Below are positions 22,328 to 33,586 of a stretch of DNA of 64,000 nucleotides, piece by piece. The notes beneath the pieces were generated by a model. It searched no databases. It worked only from the letters and a program-made list of their open reading frames with translations, and was not told the origin of the DNA. The stretch's first letter is position 1; each line of letters begins with the position of its first letter. Source of the stretch: Andrena cerasifolii (lineage: Eukaryota; Arthropoda; Insecta; Hymenoptera; Andrenidae); assembly GCF_050908995.1 (NCBI RefSeq), contig NC_135121.1, positions 12,028,001-12,092,000 on the forward strand, written 5' to 3'. Position numbers and translations under genes: made by a program.

Positions 22328-25315
22328 GTTGATATTAACAGAGGCACTATGAGAGCTGGATGAGTGTGGAACGCTGGAGGTACGTTGGTGCCTCAGTTGT
22401 ACTTATCCGGCATTGGACGCGACTAAAGTGGATTGCGTCCACCCCGAGGAGGCCGCATTCCGCGTTGACGGGGATGAACTCACTACACTCACAACGGGCA
22501 AAGCAGCACTGCACGAAATTACGAGGACCGCACGTGGCGTGTATCTGGGCACGGTAACCTACTGTTCAGGCGTTCCTGAACCAGAAAGGGGTAAGAATTG
22601 ATTGCAGTGCGTACATAGCACGAGGATCTATATCCGCGTAAGAGGGGAGCGCGATAACCGAGGTGGGTTGTCAATCGAGTGGATCCATCAAGTTCATAGT
22701 TCGACGGAAAATTGGTAAAGGGAATCGGCCGCGGCCGGCGGCTGGTCCGGTATCGGCCGAGAGAGAAAAGGGGCGCGATCGGTTGCTTGTTAGGCGTTGT
22801 CACACGCGAACGCACGCCCCGTCGTCGTACGTCGGATCTCGGATCTACACCGTGCGGAACACAGAAGCGGCAGGCACGGCACCGTGTCCCTCTGGCTCGA
22901 TCGTTGTACGTGGATTACGCGTTACCTGAAAGCCAGACCCGGTGGGCTCGCTCTAACGCTCGATTCCCCCCTGTACGGGGATATTCGGGATGACGGCGCC
23001 GAGGGCCGTGGAACGGCCGTAGCAAAGGCCAGGCTTACCGTGGTCGTGCCTGCGTGTCGGGTGGCGAGAGCCGCGAGAGAAGAAGCACCGTTACGAAATA
23101 GCTCGCGTAGCTCGGCTCTAGGAGGCGGTCTCTCACCGCGCGAAATCTATCTTCCACAGGGGATTATCTTTCTTCCGCCGCACGCGGTGGCCGCACTCCG
23201 TACGCGCAGCGAAACGCACACACTCACTTAAACGCCGCGATGGGGGACGACACAGAGGCTCGAACAGCACTCGGCCGCCATCAGCTGCTCGGACCGACGA
23301 GCTTCTTTCATTTTTGCCGGAACCGACCGACAGACCGTCAGGCGTTGAGCCCCACCGAGACGTCTTCCAACATCGTACGTTTTTATCGCGCGCACCCACC
23401 GGCCAACTATTATTCCCGCATCTACCGCACGTAAAATTTCAATGAAAAAAAGAATAAAAACCAGGCTCCTCGCACCGTCGCCCTCTTCACTTATTGAAAA
23501 CCCGTCAAGAGGTGCCTTGTGTGCCTGAAAATAGTAATGTGCGCTCGGCAATCGTCGGCCGGAGATTCCCGATCCCACACGAGCCCGCACGAACGCCCCA
23601 GATCGCGCCACTTTACGAATCTTTATCCCCTCGCCCAATGCACCGTCGTTTACCTCGCTCACTCGCTCGCCGTCGCTTTCTCACTAGGAACCCACGGATC
23701 TATGCACGTTTAACCAATCGCGCCACTTAATATCCTTCCAAACTATTGGTCGAAAATCATCCCACTACGTATCTAATTAATGCTCTTTCATTAACATTTA
23801 TCGCTGTTACGTGTTATCCAGCGAATTTCAGATTTTTTAGAGCTGGGTTGGTGCTCGTGTAGTGTTCACCGCCATCATGCTCGCTAATGCACGGTAATGC
23901 GCCAACGTTCAAATAAACATTCTGCTTCTTTTATTTATTCATTTATTTATAATTTCAATTTAACTTTATTCCGTCGGACAAAATTGTCAACTCAATTATA
24001 AATTTCCAACGAATTTACGATGTATGCCTCATTTGTCGTTTTACGTTTCTACGGTAATTAATATATTTCTTTCTATTTACATAGCATCGAGTGGGTTACA
24101 CTACATCAGACGAGAAAAATAGAATTCTACAATAATGATACTTGTCTCTCAGTTGTTTCTGACCGAGTATTTAATATCACGGCTATGATTAATATATGAC
24201 GCGGTATAGTAATAATTATAACATTTATTTTTGCACGTATCTTATCTATTCCTATTTATAACTCTATAGGTTCAACGTTTTTGATAATTTGAATCAACTC
24301 TTTAAGTTCTTTAACTCGTTTAAACATGGCAGGCAACCCCGTAAAAATACTGCTTTCGAATCTCTCCTATAGGGAGAAACGCATTGTTACCAACATAGGT
24401 TGCGCGATTCGCCAACGCGACCCATAATGCCCCACTGCTTTTTCTTTTATGAACATGCCTTAATTCAGCTTCGTATTGAACATGTGATATTACCGATCTA
24501 TATCGTATATGTTCTCCGTACTATATTTGACCGTCAGATGACGTTACGTAGAGAATAAAAGAAGAGCGCGGTTTTTGAGAGACACTTCCGTTTCGATCCA
24601 TTATTGTGGATAGCCACGTTTTGTAGGATCTGGCATCGTGCGTTTTAATATTGACCAGCGAGTGTGATCTGTGAGCGCTAGTTTCGTCTCGCTCTATGCC
24701 TAAAAGCCGCCCTGTTATTATCGGTGTTCTCGGTCGCGTTGTGACGCGAGCGACGAATTTCGTAGTGCCGAATCGGCATTTCAGGGTTGTTAGATGGCTT
24801 TAATGTCGAGCCGCCAGATCGCGTAAGAAAAGTAGCCCCGAAGTGCAAAAATTCAAATATCTTGATTCAAAAGGATGTTTAAATATTATCTGGAACTGTT
24901 TTCTTTATTTATTTTAGATACATGCGTGTAGCAATATTTTATCTTGACATTTCCTACATACCGACACCGGCTGGGTAACACATTACCAACCGCTGTCGTG
25001 ACCTCTTTTGGTGGTTAGGCAGGTACAAAATCGTCCTGCCAGATTCTCAAAACAAAGTGCTTCCCAGTACTTCCTTAAGCTGTGTATTCGCAGTGCGAAA
25101 TTATAATCTTTATGGTATGTTATGTGAATGCTCACGAAACCATGTTATTGTATCATTCCTTATTACGGCTACTGCTTAACTATATTGATAGAGGAACCTC
25201 CACTGTGTTGATAGGGGACAAGTATACAGATATTTGAAACTTTTGCGAGCATTACGTTCCTCTTACTTTATTATCCATGTGCTTAGTATCAAAAGCGAAC
25301 GCTTTAAGTTTATTC
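22328..25315. other. Divergent upstream regions of widerborst (-) and JKAMP (+)
   Basis: 22330-23700 is GC-rich and is the likely location of the widerborst promoter and 5' UTR; a possible minus-strand acceptor (CTCTCATAG) lies about 20 bases before its ATG. 23700-24500 is AT-rich spacer. 24500-25275 likely contains the JKAMP promoter and 5' UTR. TGACGTTACGTAG at 24539-24551 resembles a CRE/ATF-type site. No other coding exon recognised. Confidence 0.45.
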
Positions 25316-26450
25316 ATGGGGTGCCCTGGTCTGTATTGTGGAAGAGAGCTATTGCCCGATGGGAATTGGAGCGAATGCGGTGCTTGCCCCAGAGGGTTTA
25401 GGGCCAACGCGTCCTCGGCGTGCATCCTCTGCGACGCCGACCCAATGGTTTATGACTGGCTCTACCTCGGATTCATGGCATTGCTAGCGTTGCTATTACA
25501 TTGGTTTTTTATCGACATGGTATCGATGAGGCGTAACATACCCAAGGAAGTGATCGCGTTGCACCTATCTGCTTTGTTCGAAGTGGTCGCCGCAGCTCTC
25601 ATCACTTTACAATTAACCGATCCCATAGGCTCCTTTGGAATTAAATTGTGCAAAACCACCAAGCTTTCGGACTGGTACACTCTGCTGCACAATCCTCGTC
25701 CTAAGTACGAGGAAACTTTACATTGCACTCAGGAAGCTGTTTATCCGCTGTTAGTACTCGCGTAATCATGAAAGTATCGAATTGATCCCTTGCGTCGAAG
25801 GATAATGAATCATTGCATTTCTAGGTACACTATGGTATTTGCTTTTTATGCTTCAGGAACGGTTATTATGTTATTGATAAGGCCATTGATAGCGAATAAA
25901 TGTTTACCGAGGCAAGGGAAGTTTTCCATTTATGCCGCTCTTTATTTCTATCCGAGTCTGGCATTAATTCACGCGGTCGGCGGTGGTATAATATGTGAGT
26001 AAACCAATTTACATTTTAAAAGGAATATCTCTAATTCGTTCTTCTAAACATCCCGAATTCTTTTGTAGATTATTCGTTTCCGTATATAATAATAACGTTA
26101 TCCGTCCTGTCCAATGCGGTACACTTTGCGTTTAAACTAAATCAGGTAAAATCTTTGTAATGTTTGCATCAAGGTACCATTCGAGTATTTCAATTCTTAC
26201 AGCTTTTGCCAATATGTATTTCATCTTGTTTCAGACAATGAAATCGTTATTACTGAGTTCTGTGTCGGATCTGAAGAATATAATAGTTATTTTAGGTCAT
26301 TGGCTCTTACATGCATATGGCATAGTTGCTGTAACAACTCTTCGCGAGCTCAGCTTTCACCCAGGGATGATTGCTTTAGTTCCTCTACCCGCGTTATTTT
26401 ATATCGTTACAGTAAGGTTTACAGATCCACATAAACTTCATATTGAATAA
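25316..26450 (+). CDS. JKAMP: JNK1/MAPK8-associated membrane protein (JKAMP/JAMP)
   Basis: Four coding exons, 25316-25749, 25825-25994, 26069-26145 and 26235-26450, join in frame to 298 residues (vertebrate JKAMP is about 310). The luminal N-terminus has CPGLYCG and ECGACPRGFR, followed by YDWLYLGFMALLALLLHWFF, the first of several membrane spans. Family-wide blocks include LSDWYTLLHNP, EAVYPLYTMVFAFY (exon 1/2 junction), IYAALYFYP, AVGGGIIYYSFPYI (exon 2/3 junction), GHWLLHAYGI and ALVPLPALFY. JKAMP is a multi-pass ER/plasma-membrane protein that prolongs JNK1 activity and links ERAD substrates to the proteasome. ATG at 25316 starts the protein in the same place as homologues; an in-frame ATG at 25277 would add 13 residues. 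Convergent with CD98hc. Confidence 0.95.
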
Positions 26451-26451
26451 A
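26446..26451 (+). terminator. Poly(A) signal AATAAA of JKAMP overlapping the stop codon
   Basis: AATAAA overlaps the TAA stop (26448-26450). If used, the JKAMP 3' UTR would be only a few tens of bases. Confidence 0.55.
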
Positions 26452-26548
26452 GTTTATTATTCTAGACAGAATTCTAATGAAATGAACACCCTTCCCTCGG
26501 GAGAAACAATGAGCTTATAACAATATTCCATCGTTTGCTGCAGCATAT

Positions 26549-26554
26549 TTTATT
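26549..26554 (-). terminator. Probable poly(A) signal of CD98hc
   Basis: AATAAA on the minus strand about 116 bases after the CD98hc stop. A second AATAAA on the same strand lies at 26453-26458, next to the JKAMP stop. Confidence 0.5.
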
Positions 26555-26669
26555 ACACACGTTTTCAGCACGCAGAGGTAATATACAATTTCATTCGGTA
26601 AATGCCATTATTTGAGGGCAGTAAGCAAGGGATTAGCTTGACTAAGTAGAATGTTTCTTCACGCTGCGA

Positions 26670-29600
26670 TTAATTCTTCGGCACGAACGTTAACACAACT
26701 GTACTCTTTGCCGATATAGGGACCTTATTAGTAGCCAGCTTGGTCCTGCGATGGAAAGAACGTTGCATTAATCAAGTAATCCTCTTTCAATGTTTCCATG
26801 TTTGGGGCGTCCTTAAATTACGTAGGGGTAATTTTTACGAATTCTTACCCCCTCCCTCCGCTAGTATAAGAATTCGTAAGATTTGATATTCCAACCCCCT
26901 CCTTACGTAATATTTTTTACACTTAATTTTTTTAGTTATTAAAATTCTTTTAAAGGTTTATATAATTCATTTAACTCAGTTTCGTGAAATTTAAACTAAA
27001 ACTACTTTTCTGGAACATTAATGATAGAATTTGTATTTATTTAAAATTAGGTTAAACAATATTATGTAAGACGCTACCTGACTCCCCACCTTGTAAGGAA
27101 ACGTAAGAAATTCGCGACTCCCCCCCCCCCAAAAAAAAGCCTTACGTAATTTAAGGATGAGCCCTTTAAGAAAAAAAATAGACGACTTTACCGTATCGTG
27201 TCACCGTCTTGCACATAATTAGGGCTATGCGCAACCACGCTAACTTCTTCCGAAATATGCGGTATCGTGGATAAGTCCACTGCAGTGGGCTCTTCTGCTG
27301 ATTGGTATGCTACCAAGTAGCCAGGATTTCCACTCTTTAACCTAGATAATTTATGTACAGTTTAAATGCAATTATTTCGAAAGTTAGTTCGAAAGATCGA
27401 GAGAAACAGGCTCAATCAAGTAGACTAATATACACATTTCGAGTTAGTCAAGACAATAACGATTTATCACACAAAGTTACTTCTACGGACGAGAGGTTTC
27501 ATGCAATATGTTAGTGAGAGGACTCACCAGCTCCTGCGTTGCATGGAAGGAAGCGTGGAGCAGGGCAAATTAATCTTCAGTTAGTAAATTACATAGTACA
27601 CATGTGTGAGTTGTGTGGAGTGTATGTTATTCGAGCTTTGGGCATTGCCTCAAAGGATGATTCAGACGATTTATAGCAATTGAGACCTAAAGTGCAGCAA
27701 GTTTCTTTAACATAGAGTCTTATACACAGCATCAATTAGTCGATTCTGCTTGTTGAAAACTGTCAATGTTATCTACAGGATCTTCAACTGATACTTTCTA
27801 TCGCGATGGTACGGGGGAAATTATTTGTATGTTAATAATACATTTTTAATGATAATTCCATTACCTTGTGTACACAAATACACTTCCATTGGCAGTCTTA
27901 AATACTGTATCTCCGTAAAGGAAGGTCGAACTGTGCCGCGCTTTGGACAAAGCTGCGAATGCATCCTTCGCAGATAATGTGTCGTTTAGCGTGAGTATAG
28001 GAGTTCCCGGTAAAAGTAGCGTCATAAGTGTCAAGCTGTCTGCTATATCCGCAGGCAATCTTTGCCTCAAGCCACGCTTTTTACCAGTCAGCTGAAAGAT
28101 ACACAGGACACCGTGGGTGAATACCGTAGTTAAGAATATATCGATCAACGCTGCAGAAACTTACATCCCAAGCAGGCCAGGAAGTAAACTCCAACCACTG
28201 CGAGATACCTTTATGCAAAGCAGTGGCATTTATATTAGCATCGGCAGCTGCAAGGAATTGCGAACTCTGCGGGATATCGATCAGTCTTCTCTTCTCGTTG
28301 TAGACTTGCAGAATATCTTTTCCAATGTCGTCTTGAAGGGCGAACAATCTGAAAAAATTATTTCAACTCGTGTGTTTATTATTGAATGCACGAGATATCT
28401 GCGGAAGTTTTCCTTAATGTACGAGATAACTCACCCCTTATTCTCTGTTTCATTGTAAACTCTTTCCTGCCATTTCGACAAGACCGCAGCATTTTCTGGG
28501 CGATCTCTCGTATAAGCGTGCACTAAGGAATCGTAATTATCCGTTTCTGTGGGGATAGTGCTCCTGAACTCGTCACGAAGCTTTGGATCTGCGATTAAGT
28601 ATCCAGTGTTAGCTAAACGGAAGCCACTGATTCCCAATTTTATCCAGTGACTCAAAACATCCTGTATAAAAGATCACGTATTATTCAGTGTCTTGTCTAT
28701 CGGCGCGATACGTTAAGGGGTCATTCTGATAATCACGCCGCAAAAATCGGCATCATTCAGGCTTTTTTTCTCAGTGAATACAATGAATAACAATGTCAAA
28801 CTTTTTTTTTCAATTATTAAGCTACTTGTAATGTATACGGAACAATTTTTTAAATACACGTTTAATTGTGTTTTTTCAATGTTATCTGGAGTTCAAAATT
28901 GCGCCTTTGAAAAGACGGCGGAAGTGATTTCAGCTCACAGACTCATCTGAAACAACAAGTAGCTTAATAAACGAAAAAAAAAAGTATGACATTGTTATTC
29001 ATTGTATTCACTGAGAAAAAAAGCCTGAATTTATTTACTTAAAATTTATGCATATATATCACCGAAATGGCCGGCAAAGTATCAAAATTCTTAGGTGGCC
29101 ACTATAGTGGCCAGCCTGGCCCTCTAAAGGTTAAAAGGCATGTAGCTTACAGCAAATTCTGCAATTACTGCTGAGTTATTGTAGTTCAATTCAGGCTCGG
29201 TTGTATTGAACTGATGAAGGTAATACTGCGCTCTTTGTTCGTTCCACTCCCACGCTGACCCTCCATATACGCTCAACTAAAAGTAATATATATTATTAAA
29301 AGTTTCGTACGATGCAGAGGTCGCGGTATAAAAAGAAATATAACCAACCCAATTGTTCGGAGGAGTTTGCCTGCCCTCCGATGTTGTCTTCCCATCTGCC
29401 CATACGTAATAAGACGTAAATGGTTCCTCTTCCTCCAAAGAGCGTCTGAACCATGGATGCTCGGCTGAAGTGCGAGTAGGATCTAGTTCCAAGATAACAT
29501 GCTGATCTTTATCCTTCGCAGCCTTTATAAGAGCCTCTAGATCGCTCAACGTTCCCAATTCAGGCTTAATGTCTTTGAAGTCTTCTATTCCTCCTGTAAG

Positions 29601-30771
29601 TCAAGACGCGATGCGTATCATTGCCAGTCCACAGTCAACGAAACTGTGCGCAAGAAGAATATGAACGTATATACCTGTCGCACTCTCTTTGACTACAGAT
29701 GTAAGCGAAATTGCATCTATATGTTGCTCTTTCAAAGTCTGCAACAGAGCTTCTACTCCTTTCAAGTCGTGGGTACTCGTTTCAACAGGATCTAATTGTA
29801 CGATAGGACTCTTCTCCCACCATTCCTTTGGTTTAGGCGCTGAACATTTCGGCGCCATTACGACAATGGCCACGGCGCCTCCCAACATGGCTAGCCACAG
29901 TAGCCAAAAGGCGATGAACAAGAACCATCTCAATCGAACCCAGAATGGGTCGGTAGCGAATTTCATTAGCTCCTCCTTGCCCATTCCGCAGAGAGCCTGC
30001 TTAACCGTTTCAATGTCAATCTTGGCATCCCCATTCTCGGATATGAATTTCACCTAGCAATGCGAATCATCCATTAACGTAACAATCTAGCGCAAACGTA
30101 CCTTTCTTGTTTCACTCGATTACTGAATGAATCAGAGTTATTCCCCCAGCATCTATTCCAAGACCCGTCCTTCTACTTCAAGATGATGCAAGAAAGGGGA
30201 ATTCTTACTTCCCTACAGTGCATTCATTCCGACATGGGATAAATTTAAACGCTCGCGATGATCGAACAGAAAGCAAGGGAGAGTCTTTTTATAGTGGATC
30301 AATCGCTCATTATCGGCCAGACAGAGTGGCCTTTATACTGAAGCAACAACTCCCACGCGGAACAAAAGTAATCGATCAACTGTTTACCATGGGACAAGAC
30401 GGCAATAAAAATATTAAGAATATTCGCAGGACAAAAGAAATCAGTTCCGCTGTGAGCGAGGATGATCGCGTTTGATCGATCGGCGCGTAAGATCAGGCGA
30501 GTAGGCGTGCCTCGAAAAAAAAACGTGCCATTATCATAAGTACCTCGGTTGTGTCTTTCGTGGGAGAGATTTTACTCTCGTCCTTGAGCATTTTCTCGTG
30601 GACCCCATCGTCGATCTCATTCTCGTTGTTCGGCTTTCCCATCGCGACAGTTTCCGCTACGTCTTGCCTGGCAGAGTCGTCGTCCGGTAGCGCCTTGTAC
30701 GTGGCAACTGGCGTCTTCTTCACGTTACCGTTCGCCTCTGCGCTATCTAAATCCAACCTCCCACTCTCCAT
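26670..30771 (-). CDS. CD98hc: CD98 heavy chain (SLC3A2, 4F2hc) amino-acid transporter subunit
   Basis: Nine coding exons (30771-30544, 30053-29675, 29593-29349, 29276-29151, 28661-28435, 28348-28165, 28091-27865, 27341-27192, 26745-26670) join in phase to 613 residues. The cytoplasmic N-terminus begins MESGRLDLDSAEANGN. Then come KEELMKFATDPFWVRLRW, one membrane span (about residues 117-142) and the juxtamembrane Cys in VMAPKC (about 146), which in the family forms the disulfide to LAT-type light chains. The ectodomain is an amylase-like barrel: EWWEKSPIVQ, TPPNNWLSVYGGSAWEW (exon 3/4 join), ISGFRLANTGYLI. That last block has Ala where alpha-glucosidases have the nucleophile Asp, as expected for a non-enzymatic heavy chain. 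It ends KVPISAKSTVVLTFVPKN. Introns 4 and 8 contain MITEs. Start chosen at ATG 30771. Confidence 0.95.
26804..27164. mobile_element. MITE filling CD98hc intron 8
   Basis: The ends are inverted copies: GGGGCGTCCTTAAATTACGT at the left, and the inverse of CTTACGTAATTTAAGGATGA followed by GCCC at the right. TTT flanks both sides. It makes up about 361 of the 446 intron bases and stops about 27 bases short of the exon 8 donor. It includes a C10 run at 27121-27130 followed by A8. Confidence 0.7.
28755..29030. mobile_element. Foldback element in CD98hc intron 4
   Basis: ATTCAGGCTTTTTTTCTCAG continuing through GTGAATACAATGAATAACAA and AATTATTAAGCTACTTGT at 28755-28830 recurs inverted at about 28953-29030. 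The spacer is about 120 bases. No coding capacity. Confidence 0.8.
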
Positions 30772-31852
30772 GTTACGGCCTTTGAACGGATTCAAGGGCG
30801 TGCTCCAACGATCTTATGCGACGGGGGATGCGCGAGATATATCGCAGAGAAAATCCTCTCCTTTTTGCGATAACTCCGAAACACTGCTCCGCGGCTTCGT
30901 CCCTTAACGCTCCAGCTGCAAGAATGGACAAACGCGTTTCACCCCTCCAAGACACGTAGCTGGGTTCTCGGCCCCCTTTTTGTCCCCTGGACCTATTTAC
31001 TTTTACTACCACAGACGCATTGTAGGAGACAATCAGGGACGACCCTTGTCCCTGAAAGGTTTCATGACTGGAAGGGCCCTGAACACCGAGACCCATTGTT
31101 GCGAGAGTGAAACAACGCTCGCAGAGCTCTCTAGTACAGATGAGAGACATTTTTCATGGGAACGAGCGTAAATATTTGAGGGTCCGAAGGTCGCAGTGGA
31201 GTTTTGCGTTTCTATGACGCAGTTAGCACTGTTCAGGGTTACGACGTGGGGTAAAAGGTTTCCAATTTTCGGGGAGCTCTTGAGAGGTTTCTTGAGAGGA
31301 CGTTGAGATAGACAAAGTGGTTAAAAATTGTCTTGCGCGGGGTTCCGTGTTGTCATAGTCCAGAACTGATGTAAATGCTCTGATTCCGATTCAATCGATT
31401 CGAACGATGAATAGGGCACTCACACAAAGGAAGCGGCGCAAACCGTTCTTCGGCGTTTGTGCGCATCCTGCTCATTGAACTTGTGCTTATTGACTAGTTG
31501 TAACGTTACAACCGCGGGCGTTTCAAGATATTTATTGTTACATGATTAATGCACGACATGTATTTATATAGAATAAAGAGAAATGTTTATTATTACGATA
31601 TACAAGTCTACCTTAATTTACCGCCATACTTTCATTTATTCTACTACAGTTTACCAGCCCTAATAAAGTTACACGGTTAATTTCATTTATATATGTACGT
31701 TGGACCGTAGCCTTGCCAACGCCAGCATGGAATTAAATTGCTTATCTTGCGTCTTGCTGATAGCACAGGGAATGTGCTATCTCTATCAACACACAGACTT
31801 TCCATTTGCACTCTTATTTGCGTAACGCCAAATTAGGAACAAGGAGTGCGAA
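30772..31852. other. Upstream region of CD98hc and 3' region of the anchor gene
   Basis: The GC-rich part, 30772-31170, directly precedes the CD98hc ATG and likely holds its 5' UTR and promoter. 31500-31850 is AT-rich with several minus-strand AATAAA signals (for example 31635-31640 and 31531-31536) suited to the 3' end of the anchor gene. No other exon recognised. Confidence 0.45.
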
Positions 31853-32790
31853 TTATTTTGCAGTGACCTAAAATATTTAAAACGAATAAATATTAAAAAT
31901 ACGAAGATCGTAACATGCAGATTAAAGTTATAGTGAAACTCGTTCGAATACTCACCGCAGGTGTAGCATTTAAATTAGGTACCTTCTCTGTATTGATACA
32001 TGTCTGCGGTAAAAGGCAACAGTAGGACAAAATGGATCCAATAATCACCACTATCAACGTTGCCCATAAGAACCAAAATATACACAGGCGGACGTTCATC
32101 CATACCGGGTCAACCGTGCTGTATCTAAGATCATCGTTTATCGATTCTGAAAATAAATTTTTTTCCACTTTTCATGACTTTCTTCCCCCAAGCATTGCGT
32201 CCTAATTCGACAAAACTTTAATGCTTCTTTTATTCAGGATAATGCACTCGTAGTTCGTATCACTCAGTTTCCCGCGGTATCTAAGGACATCGATCGATCG
32301 AACCCGGATTCGAGAATCGCAATTTCGGCACTTCCGGTCTAGGAGCGCATACTGCGCAGTGCGCATGGATGTGTGGGCAATTGCGGGAGACACGGTGATT
32401 GGCCGAATTCGAATTCAAGACGCGTGTCGTTTGTTCGGGTCGGTCGCGCGCGTGCTTCTCTTGTTTTGTGCTTAGTTTTGTGGTCAAACCTGTGTCCTTT
32501 TGTCTCCCTTTGGACTCGTTGATGCGTATGGCCTCGTAGAACGACTTGCCGCAGAATAGGTGAGTAGTCTCCTCGGATCCCATTATTTCATAGTCCTTTC
32601 CTTGTTGCTCGTACACTTCGCTATCGGAGTAGCCGACTAACGGTCTCCTCGACTCATCGTTTTTTCCGTTGCGCACTGGTTTGCTGCCCGATACGGCGGG
32701 GGTACTGGTATTTACAAAATGGTGACACGATTTAGGTTGACCGCCAACGATTTGTGTCACGGCACGGCTCAACAGAGACGAACGTGGCAT
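31853..32790 (-). CDS. Small single-pass protein resembling the CD98hc/rBAT membrane anchor, no ectodomain
   Basis: Proposed exons are 32790-32490 (ATG at 32790, donor ACAG|GTTTGA, phase 1), 32146-31956 (acceptor TTTATTTTCAG, donor GCG|GTGAGT) and 31867-31853 (acceptor after ATTTTAG; ends VTAK and TAA). They join in frame to 168 residues. The polar N-terminus is about 100 residues. Exon 2 encodes DPVWMNVRLCIFWFLWATLI and a single span ending LLPQTC. The equivalent CD98hc exon has DPFWVRLRWFLFIAFWLLWL ending APKC, so the DP-W-RL signature, the span and the juxtamembrane Cys are all kept. No amylase-like domain follows. It lies between CD98hc and the glucosidase homologue on the same strand. 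Exon 3 is short and is the weakest part of the model; splicing to some other exon is possible. Confidence 0.6.
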
Positions 32791-33586
32791 TTATTACGCG
32801 AGATAGATATAGACAGAAATAGATACCGATTCAATGGCGAAATTGCCTCCGCCGCCCCTATTATTGTTTTCCTTTTCTCCTTATCGCGCGGGGAGATACG
32901 TTAGAGACCGTTCAGCGTATTTACGTCTATTTAAATTCGTTGCCGCTTTAATTAGAAAACAGTCGGCGCATGTGACTGATAACTTTGATGCACAACATTG
33001 CTAGCGCACAGCAACGTATTATTCGCGACTCGCGATTTCTTAAAATCTATTTAAGTAATAAAAGCACAAGTACTCGATATGTTAATCACTCCTGCTTTTA
33101 TGCTACTCCCATTCGCTTTACGAATGAACCATGATAAACTGCCGACGCTGCTAGCTTGGATGTTGAGACTGAAGTACTCTTGCTACCCATGATCTTAGCA
33201 TGCATGCAACTGGCCTCCAAGTGCCACGCGCTGACACCTGCAGCTACGTTATGTAGATTATTATGAGTCATTAGACAGGTTCATTGCTTTATCAACGTAC
33301 TTGGACAGCGAGAGTATTCGTATCGTCATTAATATAAATTAGAGCGACGATCCAGGAACAGAACGTTAACACCTGGGACCAATGTCTTTCTCGCTATAAA
33401 TAACTGCAGGACACTGTCGACATCTGTAGAGATCAAGTAGGGTAAACCGTCGCTATGGATCTGTTTGTCCTTTTTATAGCTAGAAGGTTGCGGCGCGAGA
33501 ACACTTCGTCTAAATGAGCGGTATAATCACTTCAATTTTTACACAACTAAAACTTTTATTCTTTAAAGTCTTATTTATAGAAATGC
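32791..33586. other. Intergenic, 5' of anchor gene and 3' of glucosidase homologue
   Basis: No exon recognised. A minus-strand AATAAA (33555-33560) about 27 bases past the glucosidase stop is its likely poly(A) signal. Confidence 0.5.
33555..33560 (-). terminator. Probable poly(A) signal of the glucosidase homologue
   Basis: AATAAA on the minus strand, about 27 bases after the stop at 33587-33589. Confidence 0.5.

Noticed and set aside
31956..32146. Splicing of the anchor exon to CD98hc exon 2 as an alternative first exon
   Set aside because: The phases are compatible (both 0), but the product would have two membrane spans in a row, which breaks the type II topology. A nearer acceptor with a stop fits better. 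Not excluded without transcript data.
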